Assembly (NCBI GenBank): GCA_947458305.1
Contig: CANGZO010000007.1
Coordinates: 1 to 27,443 of the forward strand
Direction of reading: 5' to 3'
Source: Comamonadaceae bacterium
Lineage (GTDB): Bacteria > Pseudomonadota > Gammaproteobacteria > Burkholderiales > Burkholderiaceae_C
DNA length: 27,443 bases
The notes below the pieces were generated by a model. That model did not search any database, was not told where the DNA came from, and worked only from the letters and a program-made list of their open reading frames with translations. A program made the position numbers and the translations under genes. This document shows, one piece after another, positions 8,262 through 14,828 of this stretch. How positions within the stretch are numbered: the stretch's first letter is position 1; every line of letters starts with the position of its first letter.

Positions 8262-9110
8262 TCAATAGTCGTTGGCCTTGGCATAAGCCTTGGCGGCCAG
8301 ATCGGCCTCATGTGCCACACGCGTTTTTTCACGCGCAGGCAGCACCGCAGCGGGATCAGGCCAGCAGGCCTGCACAAAAAATTCACGGTTGCCGTCACCG
8401 CCTTCAATCGGGCTGTCCATCCACGCGCTCACCTCCAAACCCAAATCGGTCAAAGCGGTGCGCACCCGGTTTTCAATGAAAGGGTAATGGCGCTCGTCTT
8501 TGACGATGCCGCCCTTGCCCACTTGGCCCGGTTGCAACTCAAACTGGGGCTTGACCAACATCAGCAGCTGGCCCGTGGGCTTGAGCAAATGCACCACACC
8601 CGGCAGCACCAGCGTGAGCGAGATGAAAGACACATCACCCACCACCAGGTCAAAACCTTCGAGTGCGTCAGGCACCCGTTCGTCACCCGGCACCACATCG
8701 CGGGCGTTCACGCCCTCAATGCAAACCGCCCGCTCGTCTTGGCTGATGCGTGGATGCACTTGGGCATGGCCCACATCAATGCCCACGACTTCGGCTGCGC
8801 CGTGTTGCAACAAACAGTCGGTGAAACCACCGGTGCTTTGCCCGACATCCAGGCAGCGCAGGCCTTGCACTTGCACACCAGAAGCCTTCAAGGCCCCTTC
8901 GAGCTTGAGGCCACCGCGCGAGACATAACGCGACTCGGCATCATCGAGCAGCTGCAATGCAGCGCCCTCAGGCACCTCGTCGCGGTTTTTCACCACCGCA
9001 CGCCAAATTCCGTCGGGCTGCTGCCACTTAACACCCCCGGCGATCAGTCGCTGAGCCTGGGAGCGAGAAGCGGCCAGGCCGCGCTCGACAAGAAGTTGGT
9101 CAATGCGCAT
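8262..9110 (-). CDS. TlyA-family rRNA 2'-O-methyltransferase (hemolysin A-like)
   Basis: 282 aa. The N-terminal S4 RNA-binding domain is MRIDQLLVERGLAASRSQAQ through about residue 60. It is followed by SRGGLKLEGAL and a Rossmann methyltransferase domain with SAM motif CLDVGQSTGGFTDCLL (most relatives have DVGASTGGFTD), GIDVGHAQVHP, FDLVVGDVSFISL and LVKPQFELQPGQVGKGG. The family methylates ribose of 16S and/or 23S rRNA; the old name hemolysin is misleading. It lies between ahcY (9 bp gap) and metF. As a SAM-dependent enzyme that produces SAH, it fits the SAH-responsive operon. Confidence 0.9.
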   Translation of the reverse strand: MRIDQLLVERGLAASRSQAQRLIAGGVKWQQPDGIWRAVVKNRDEVPEGAALQLLDDAESRYVSRGGLKLEGALKASGVQVQGLRCLDVGQSTGGFTDCLLQHGAAEVVGIDVGHAQVHPRISQDERAVCIEGVNARDVVPGDERVPDALEGFDLVVGDVSFISLTLVLPGVVHLLKPTGQLLMLVKPQFELQPGQVGKGGIVKDERHYPFIENRVRTALTDLGLEVSAWMDSPIEGGDGNREFFVQACWPDPAAVLPAREKTRVAHEADLAAKAYAKANDY

Positions 9111-9119
9111 GCGTGGTTT

Positions 9120-10553
9120 TCAATAGCGGTAAGTGTCGGCTTTGTAAGGACCGTTCTTGGACACACCGATGTAAGCGGCTTGCTCTTCGCTCAGTTCGGT
9201 CAGCATGGCGCCGACTTTCTTCAGGTGCAAACGGGCCACTTTTTCGTCCAGGTGCTTGGGCAAGACATAGACCTTGCCGTTTTCGTACTGGTCTTGCTTG
9301 GTGAACAGCTCGATCTGGGCGATGGTCTGGTTGGCAAAAGAGGAGGACATCACGAAGCTGGGGTGACCGGTGGCGCAGCCCAGGTTCACCAGGCGGCCTT
9401 TGGCCAGCAGGGTGATCTTCTTGCCATCGGGGAAGATGACGTGGTCGACCTGGGGTTTGATCTCGTCCCACTGCAGCTTTTCCAGCGATGCGACATCGAT
9501 CTCGTTGTCAAAGTGACCGATGTTGCAAACGATGGCTTCGTCTTTCATGGCGGCCATGTGCTCGTAGCGGATCACGTTTTTGTTGCCGGTGGCGGACACA
9601 AAGATGTCGCACTTGTCGGCAGCGTATTCCATGGTCACGACCTTGAAGCCTTCCATCGCGGCTTGCAAGGCGTTGATCGGGTCGATCTCGGTCACCCAGA
9701 CTTGGGCGCTCAAGGCGCGCAAAGCTTGGGCCGAACCCTTGCCCACGTCACCGTAACCAGCGACCACGGCCACTTTGCCGGCGATCATCACGTCGGTGGC
9801 GCGCTTGATGGAGTCCACCAAAGATTCGCGGCAGCCGTACAGGTTGTCAAACTTGCTCTTGGTCACCGAGTCGTTCACGTTGATGGCGCGGAACATCAAG
9901 CTGCCCTTGGCGGCCATTTCGTTCAGGCGCAACACGCCGGTGGTGGTCTCTTCGGTCACACCGATGATCTGCGCACCCTTGCGGCTGTACCAGGTGGGGT
10001 CCACGGCCAGCTTGGCTTTGATGGCGTCAAACAAGCAGACTTCTTCTTCGCTGCTGGGGTTGGCGATGAGTGATGGGTCGGTTTCTGCGCGCTTGCCCAG
10101 GTGCATGAGCAAGGTGGCGTCGCCGCCGTCGTCCAAGATCATGTTGGGGCCTTCGCCTTCGGTGCCAGCAGCGCCGAATTCAAAAATGCGGTGGGTGTAG
10201 TCCCAGTAATCGGCCAGGGTTTCGCCCTTGATGGCGAACACGGGTGTGCCTTTGGCTGCAATCGCAGCGGCGGCATGATCTTGGGTCGAGAAGATGTTGC
10301 AAGAGGCCCAACGCACATCGGCGCCCAGGGCTTGCAAGGTCTCGATCAGCACGGCCGTCTGGATGGTCATGTGCAAGGAACCGGTGATGCGCGCGCCCTT
10401 CAAAGGCTGGGCCTTGTTGAACTCTTCGCGGATGGCCATCAGGCCAGGCATTTCGGTCTCGGCGATTTTGATTTCTTTGCGGCCCCAATCGGCCAGGCCG
10501 ATGTCGGCGATCACGCAATCGGTGTGGACGGCGGTAGGAATACGTGCATTCAT
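9120..10553 (-). CDS. ahcY: S-adenosylhomocysteine hydrolase
   Basis: 477 aa from ATG 10553 (MNARIPTAVHTDCVIADI). GGAG 7 nt upstream gives a good ribosome binding site, and the upstream open frame is the non-coding riboswitch leader. Recognised segments: GRKEIKIAETEMPGLMAIRE, ITGSLHMTIQTAVLIETL, CNIFSTQDHAAAAI, NVNDSVTKSKFDNLYGCRES, the NAD-binding loop VAVVAGYGDVGKGSAQALR, NIGHFDNEIDV and a C-terminus ending KADTYRY, whose Lys and Tyr complete the neighbouring NAD site. It splits SAH to adenosine and homocysteine, relieving product inhibition of methyltransferases. The insertion near IFEFGAAGTEGEGPNMILDD is typical of bacterial long-form enzymes. First gene of ahcY-tlyA-metF. Confidence 0.97.
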   Translation of the reverse strand: MNARIPTAVHTDCVIADIGLADWGRKEIKIAETEMPGLMAIREEFNKAQPLKGARITGSLHMTIQTAVLIETLQALGADVRWASCNIFSTQDHAAAAIAAKGTPVFAIKGETLADYWDYTHRIFEFGAAGTEGEGPNMILDDGGDATLLMHLGKRAETDPSLIANPSSEEEVCLFDAIKAKLAVDPTWYSRKGAQIIGVTEETTTGVLRLNEMAAKGSLMFRAINVNDSVTKSKFDNLYGCRESLVDSIKRATDVMIAGKVAVVAGYGDVGKGSAQALRALSAQVWVTEIDPINALQAAMEGFKVVTMEYAADKCDIFVSATGNKNVIRYEHMAAMKDEAIVCNIGHFDNEIDVASLEKLQWDEIKPQVDHVIFPDGKKITLLAKGRLVNLGCATGHPSFVMSSSFANQTIAQIELFTKQDQYENGKVYVLPKHLDEKVARLHLKKVGAMLTELSEEQAAYIGVSKNGPYKADTYRY

Positions 10554-10665
10554 GAGAAAAGCTCCAAGCAATGTGAATGAACCACAGGCGTGAGCACGGG
10601 CACTGAATTGGGGAAAAACAGGCTCACCACACGTCAAGTGGATGAGCGTCGTTGCTGTTGAAGTG

Positions 10666-10732
10666 TTCCGAGCCTCACGCCCCGCTGCCGGCTTGGGTTG
10701 CAAGCCAGGGGGCGCTGCAACGCTCCTCGGAA
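10666..10732 (-). ncRNA. SAH riboswitch aptamer upstream of ahcY
   Basis: On the minus strand the element begins TTCCGAGGAGCGTTGCAGCG and closes with GTGAGGCTCGGAA. The outer stem pairs TTCCGAG (10732-10726) with CTCGGAA (10672-10666), and a middle hairpin built on CTGGCTTGC/GCAAGCCGG-type pairing lies between. This matches the SAH riboswitch consensus (CCGAGGAGCGyUGCaaCG ... CaGGCUCGG) known upstream of ahcY in Burkholderiales and related groups. These aptamers bind S-adenosylhomocysteine and turn the recycling operon on. The 112-nt stretch between aptamer and ahcY probably holds the expression platform. Confidence 0.92.
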
Positions 10733-10738
10733 TCGCAT

Positions 10739-10766
10739 ATTCTAGCCCAGACCTCGGGTCTGCAAA
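10739..10766 (-). promoter_or_regulatory. Predicted promoter of ahcY-tlyA-metF with an inverted repeat in the spacer
   Basis: On the minus strand TTTGCA (10766-10761) and TAGAAT (10744-10739) are separated by 16 bp, a reasonable sigma-70 pair. Transcription would start near 10732, exactly at the first base of the riboswitch outer stem. A perfect inverted repeat CAGACC-3-GGTCTG (10748-10762) fills the spacer and could be an operator. Confidence 0.5.
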
Positions 10767-10853
10767 GCCCATATGGCAGCAGCCCCGGTGAGCCGCAGGT
10801 CTTTGGACTCGGCTTTTGCTAGACTGAATTGATCCCCAAGACTCACCCACGAC

Positions 10854-11837
10854 ATGACAGAACCCATGAACCACCTTGCAGCTTATTGGCACCTGTGGAC
10901 CGTCACCGCCGTGATCGTGTGGATTGGACTGCACTGCACCACGCGCTTTGTTTTGCCCGCTTTGCGCCTGAAAGTCCAATTGGCGCAAGCCAACACCCAA
11001 TTGAGTCAATGGCTTGGGCAAAGTCCGAGGGCACGCATCGATTTGGACGACATTGAACAAGGCGCCATGACCACGCCCGCTTTGCGTCACGCTTGGCAGC
11101 AATACGCCACCAGCCTGCAACCACAATGGGAAAGCGCCGGCACCGGGCCCCTGGGTGCAGCCAGGCAACGCGTCAGCCATTTGTCCCGCGCTTTTTTTGC
11201 ACACATGAACATGCGCTCTGATGGCGGGCGCCTGGACCTGGCCGACATGGAGCACTTGGCCTCATCTGACGAAGAAATGGCTGCACTCTGGGCCGAATAC
11301 CAACAAGCAGTGGACACCCTGCAACACCTCGAATCCACCTCACAGGCCCGTGCCGGGCAATGGCAAGCCAGCAGCCACGCTGAAAACTTTTTCACCGACC
11401 AAGCCCTGGTGGATTCGCCCCTCCAAACCCATTTTTTCGCCCACATCCCGGGGATCTTGACCGGCGTCGGCATCATCGGCACGTTCACCGGCCTGATCGC
11501 GGGCTTGATTGGCTTTGATGTGTCCAACCCCGCTCAAGTGCAAAGCGAGTTGAGCCAATTGGTGCAAACCGTTGGCCATGCTTTTTTGGTCTCTGCCTTG
11601 GCCATCACCTTGGCCATGGTGTTCACCTGGCTTGAAAAATCACTGCTGACGGGTCGCTACCAACAAGTCGAGCAACTGCAGCAAAACCTGGACAGCCTGT
11701 TCACCCCCCATGCAGGGGCGCCGCATTTGGAAAGACTCACGCTGGCGGCAGAAATGCAAACCCATTTGTCGCACAAAATTTTGCAGCAATTGCGCGGCGA
11801 CACATCAGCTGGCCCATCGGCTAGCCCATCGCGCTGA
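10854..11837 (+). CDS. MotA/TolQ/ExbB-family proton-channel protein, ZorA-like, short-tailed
   Basis: 327 aa, inner membrane. Three likely membrane helices: about 13-36, 196-221 (HIPGILTGVGIIGTFTGLIAGL) and 238-260 (VQTVGHAFLVSALAITLAMVF). The TM2/TM3 pair with its GxxGTFxGL pattern is the MotA/ExbB signature and is closest in style to ZorA of Zorya anti-phage systems. Between TM1 and TM2 lies a cytoplasmic stretch of about 160 residues, predicted helical. After TM3 only about 67 residues remain, whereas characterised ZorA proteins carry a very long helical cytoplasmic tail. The partner gene starts 8 bp downstream. A 5:2 ion-driven motor complex with it is inferred from the family. Codon use is similar to neighbours. 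No good Shine-Dalgarno sequence precedes ATG 10854. Confidence 0.7.
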   Translation: MTEPMNHLAAYWHLWTVTAVIVWIGLHCTTRFVLPALRLKVQLAQANTQLSQWLGQSPRARIDLDDIEQGAMTTPALRHAWQQYATSLQPQWESAGTGPLGAARQRVSHLSRAFFAHMNMRSDGGRLDLADMEHLASSDEEMAALWAEYQQAVDTLQHLESTSQARAGQWQASSHAENFFTDQALVDSPLQTHFFAHIPGILTGVGIIGTFTGLIAGLIGFDVSNPAQVQSELSQLVQTVGHAFLVSALAITLAMVFTWLEKSLLTGRYQQVEQLQQNLDSLFTPHAGAPHLERLTLAAEMQTHLSHKILQQLRGDTSAGPSASPSR

Positions 11838-11845
11838 AACTGCAC

Positions 11846-12592
11846 ATGCTGCCCCCCCCAAGAACACCGCCAAAACGGCGCAAAAACGAGGCAGAAAAAC
11901 CCTTCTGGATCTCATTTGCCGACCTGATGACCGCGCTGATGGTCCTGTTTTTGGTGGCCATGGCGGTGGCCTTGCTCAGCGTGACCGAAGGACTGCGTAA
12001 GCAAGACGACCAGCGGGTCCAGCGCGACAAGGGCATTTCAAGCTGCCTCCAAGACATCGCCCAAATGACCCAAGAAAAGTCATTGACAGGCGTTCAACTG
12101 CGTGGGCAAACACTGGAGTTGGGCACCTTGGCTGAGTTCCCCAAGGACAGCCACCAACTGGATGCCCAACGCGCTGATTTTTTGCGTGATTTCATCCCCA
12201 AAGTGTTGGAAGTCGCCCGCACACCCGCCTGCCAGATGTGGCTCAAACGCTTTGTTTTAGAAGGCTACGCCAGCCCAGAGGGCTCTTACCTTTACAACCT
12301 CAACCTCAGTTTGGCGCGGTCCCAACGGGTGCTGTGTGTCTTGCTCGATGACGCTTCAGCCAAAGCGCCCAGTCAAGCCGACCGTCAGGCCGTGCGCGAC
12401 ATGTTCTTTGTGGGCGGCTCGTCCTTCAATTCGGCCATCCTGAACCAACCCGAAAAAAGTCGCCGGGTGGAACTCAGGCTCGAATTCAAAGAGCTCGACC
12501 CCAGTTGCAGCGCACCTGGGGCTTGCGAGGCATTAACTGCCCAGCCCATTCCGTGGGACGATGACGTCAAATGCCCGCTGACATCTCGCTGA
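11846..12592 (+). CDS. MotB/OmpA-family peptidoglycan-anchored stator protein, ZorB-like
   Basis: 248 aa. A proline/lysine-rich cytoplasmic leader (MLPPPRTPPKRRKNEAEK) precedes one membrane helix, about 27-47, opened by FWISFADLMTALMVLFLV. Asp26 in SFADLMT corresponds to the proton-carrying Asp of MotB and ZorB. The periplasmic OmpA-like domain reads FVLEGYASPEGSYLY, then NLSLARSQRV. The usual peptidoglycan-binding Asp in GHTD is replaced (GYAS) while the Arg in LARSQRV is kept. There are six periplasmic cysteines (67, 129, 164, 221, 227, 243), suggesting disulfides, and a roughly 35-residue extension after the OmpA fold. It should pair with the upstream channel protein. Its 3' end overlaps the convergent sensor kinase gene by 26 bp. 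Confidence 0.72.
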   Translation: MLPPPRTPPKRRKNEAEKPFWISFADLMTALMVLFLVAMAVALLSVTEGLRKQDDQRVQRDKGISSCLQDIAQMTQEKSLTGVQLRGQTLELGTLAEFPKDSHQLDAQRADFLRDFIPKVLEVARTPACQMWLKRFVLEGYASPEGSYLYNLNLSLARSQRVLCVLLDDASAKAPSQADRQAVRDMFFVGGSSFNSAILNQPEKSRRVELRLEFKELDPSCSAPGACEALTAQPIPWDDDVKCPLTSR

Positions 12593-13994
12593 CAAAACTC
12601 AGGCGAATGGCGACCCCACGGCCTTCATTGACAGGACTTTGCAAACGCCATTGCGCACCGTGTTGAAGCGCGATTTCTCGCACAATCGCCAAGCCCAAAC
12701 CGCTGCCCACCACACCCGAAGGCGCCGCCCTGTAAAACCGTTCCCAAACGTGCGCCTGATGTTCTGGCGCAATGCCTGGGCCATCGTCTTCCACCTCCAC
12801 CCAAGCGGGCCCCACGCGCGTCGTGATGCGCGCCCCAGCAGAACAATGTTGCAAAGCGTTGTCGATCAAATTGGCCACAGCTTCTTGCAAAAGCAAAGCC
12901 ACACCTGACACCTGGCAGCTCGGCACCAGCGCATCAAAACCCAAATCGCATCCCCGCTGATGGGCACGCAGCGCGTGGGACTCGGTAACCTCGCGCGCCA
13001 ACTGCACCAGATCCAGCGACTGTGCCGAGTGTATTTCGCGCGCATGCTCAACACGGGCCAAGGCCAGCATTTGTTCGGTCAAGCGCACAGCCCCTTCGGT
13101 GGTTTGATGGGCCGCCTGCAACAAAGCGCCCGCTTGCTCGGGTTCGGCATTGCGCTGGGCCAAACTCAGCTGGGTTTTGAGCACCGTCAAGGGCGTGCGA
13201 AGCTGATGCGCAGCATTGTCCAAAAATCGCTTGCGGATCTCGATCAAACGCCCCAAACGGTCCACATAGGCGTTGAGCGTGTCCATCAACGGCCTCAGCT
13301 CGCGCGGCATCTCATGCGTATGAACGGCCGAGAAATCGTCATCGCGTTTTTGCGCCCATTGCTGCCTGAAAGACTCCAGAGGCCGAATCCCCCGACCCAC
13401 CGCCCAAACCACCAACAAGGCCGCTGCCAGCAACAACAAGCCCTGACTTCTCAGGGTGTCGCCCAAAATGCGTTGAATCATCTGCTGGCGGGCCTCTCGG
13501 GTTTCCGCCACCGTGATGTGTATCAGCGGGTCCGAGAGGCTCGCATCGGGCATGACATGGGTCAGCTGCACCAAACGGACCGACCTCCCCAAGTATTGCG
13601 CATCCCCAAAACTCACCAAGGCAAAAAATTGAACCGAAGCCTCTTGGCGTTCGGGCAAAGAGGGCAAATCACGGGCCCCTGCCAACCACTGCCCTTGCAC
13701 GGTGCTGAGCTTGTAAAACAAACGCGAGCCCGTGTGGTTTTCAAACAAATAACCAGCCGCCTTCATCAACTCGAGCTGGGCTTGTCCATCCACCCACACC
13801 AACTCTTCGGCCAATGTCCGGGCGGCCAAATACAAAGACCGGTCATAGGCTTCGTTAGCCGCCTGCACCGCGTGGCCATAGCCCACCCAGGCGTTCAGGG
13901 CAATGAGCGCCGTCAGAGGCCCCAAAATCCAAGCCAACAAACGCCCACGCAAGGACGCCGTTGCGGCCGACCGTTCAGGCACAGCAGCGCTCAC
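12567..13994 (-). CDS. tctE: Sensor histidine kinase TctE
   Basis: 475 aa from GTG 13994, one base after the tctD stop. TM1 is about 17-37. The periplasmic sensor (about 38-183) resembles the 2CSK_N domain (SLYLAARTLAEELVWVDGQ, GSRLFYKLSTVQGQWL). TM2 is about 184-203 (LLLLAAALLVVWAVGRGI), followed by HAMP. The phospho-acceptor is His263 in NAAHQLRTPLT. The ATPase domain shows NLIDNAL (N box), DDGPGIAP (G1) and GSGLGLAIV (G2). With TctD it should sense tricarboxylates such as citrate and induce the divergent tctCBA transporter. Assignment rests on architecture and on the transporter next door. Confidence 0.87.
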   Translation of the reverse strand: MSAAVPERSAATASLRGRLLAWILGPLTALIALNAWVGYGHAVQAANEAYDRSLYLAARTLAEELVWVDGQAQLELMKAAGYLFENHTGSRLFYKLSTVQGQWLAGARDLPSLPERQEASVQFFALVSFGDAQYLGRSVRLVQLTHVMPDASLSDPLIHITVAETREARQQMIQRILGDTLRSQGLLLLAAALLVVWAVGRGIRPLESFRQQWAQKRDDDFSAVHTHEMPRELRPLMDTLNAYVDRLGRLIEIRKRFLDNAAHQLRTPLTVLKTQLSLAQRNAEPEQAGALLQAAHQTTEGAVRLTEQMLALARVEHAREIHSAQSLDLVQLAREVTESHALRAHQRGCDLGFDALVPSCQVSGVALLLQEAVANLIDNALQHCSAGARITTRVGPAWVEVEDDGPGIAPEHQAHVWERFYRAAPSGVVGSGLGLAIVREIALQHGAQWRLQSPVNEGRGVAIRLSFVSEMSAGI

Positions 13995-13995
13995 A

Positions 13996-14712
13996 TCACA
14001 CCTGCGCGGCCACTGGGGTCAGCATGTAGCCCAAGCCCCGAAACGTGGTGATCACCACCCCTGACGCCCCGTCGGCCAAAGGCTCGGCCGATTCGAGTTT
14101 TTTACGCAAACGGTAGATCAAGACCTCCACCGCCTCCAGGCCAGCGCTGTCGTCGGCAAACACTTGGGCGTGCAAATGCTCTTTGCTCACGGCACGCTGG
14201 GGCGATTCGAGCAAGACCCGCAAAGCCGCGGCTTCCCGCTTGGTCAGCGCCAAAGGCTGGCCGTGCACCCAGACCGCAGCGCTGTCCGGCTCCATTTCCA
14301 GCGGGCCCCAACGCAGATGGGCCACTTTGGACTTGCCTTGCCTGCGCAGCAACACCTGCAAACGCGCCTCCAACTCACTCAGGTCAAAGGGCTTGGGCAG
14401 GTAATCATCGGCGCCCATGTTCAGGCCCAACACCCGGTCCGGCACACTGGCGCGGGCCGTCAAAATCAACACCGGCACGGTGTCTCCCCGTGCGCGCAGC
14501 GCTTGCAAGACAGCCAAACCGTCTTGCCCTGGCAACTGCAAATCGAGCAACACCGCATCCATGCCGTGCCCTGCTTGCAGACAACGATCGGCCTGTAAAC
14601 CATCGGTGGCAAAAGCCACCTCCATGCCCCCTTGGCGCAAGGCCGTCCCCAGCCACAAGGCAATCTCGGGTGTGTCTTCCACCAACAGTATTCGTGGCTT
14701 GAGGGTATTCAC
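13996..14712 (-). CDS. tctD: OmpR-family response regulator TctD
   Basis: 238 aa from GTG 14712 (VNTLKPRILLVEDTPEIALW); no ATG is available near the domain start, and a TTG 69 bp upstream would add a Cys-rich stretch not expected in the family. The receiver domain has the acidic pair in LVEDTPE, phospho-acceptor Asp57 (AVLLDLQLPGQDG), Thr85 (LILTAR) and Lys107 (DDYLPKPFD). The C-terminal winged helix contains LTKREAAALRVLLESP, AVEVLIYRLRKKLE and TFRGLGYML. It is predicted to activate tctCBA and probably itself. Direct repeats of TTGACAG lie just upstream of its start. Confidence 0.88.
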   Translation of the reverse strand: MNTLKPRILLVEDTPEIALWLGTALRQGGMEVAFATDGLQADRCLQAGHGMDAVLLDLQLPGQDGLAVLQALRARGDTVPVLILTARASVPDRVLGLNMGADDYLPKPFDLSELEARLQVLLRRQGKSKVAHLRWGPLEMEPDSAAVWVHGQPLALTKREAAALRVLLESPQRAVSKEHLHAQVFADDSAGLEAVEVLIYRLRKKLESAEPLADGASGVVITTFRGLGYMLTPVAAQV

Positions 14713-14798
14713 TGAACAGCTTTGACAGGTGATTGACAGCTTGGTGCGACGCAGAACGCCAAAATCGTGACATCTGCGCAAGGCATGGGCCTTGACAG
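14713..14798. promoter_or_regulatory. Candidate TctD binding sites in the tctD/tctC divergent region
   Basis: TTGACAG occurs at 14722-14728, 14733-14739 and 14792-14798 on the plus strand, and a near copy TGAACAG at 14713-14719. The middle two are 11 bp apart, one helical turn, which is the usual spacing of OmpR-family direct-repeat sites. The third copy lies 31 bp before the tctC start codon and also resembles a -35 element. Confidence 0.4.
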
Positions 14799-14828
14799 TG
14801 GTTTTTTATTTTCACACAGGAGACCTGC

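Larger units (their letters stand above)
10554..10853. other. Region between ahcY and the ZorA-like gene: riboswitch leader plus divergent upstream region
   Basis: It contains no protein gene. On the minus strand it carries the ahcY promoter, the SAH aptamer and a 112-nt post-aptamer leader in which CTCACGCC (10594-10587) is complementary to GGCGTGAG of the aptamer (10681-10674). The plus-strand promoter for the ZorA-like gene must be at 10763-10853, but no confident -35/-10 pair was found. Confidence 0.6.

Noticed and set aside
7407..10073. 888-codon plus-strand open frame
   Set aside because: It runs antisense through metF, tlyA and ahcY, which are all clearly conserved, and its translation is His/Gln/Gly-rich like a GC-rich shadow frame.
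10554..11255. N-terminal extension of ahcY by up to 234 codons
   Set aside because: The extension would translate the SAH riboswitch and the reverse strand of the ZorA-like gene; the ATG at 10553 gives a standard AhcY.
10854..12592. Complete Zorya defence system
   Set aside because: Only the A and B components are recognisable; there is no ZorC, ZorD or ZorE-like gene and the ZorA tail is short, so the name Zorya is not justified.
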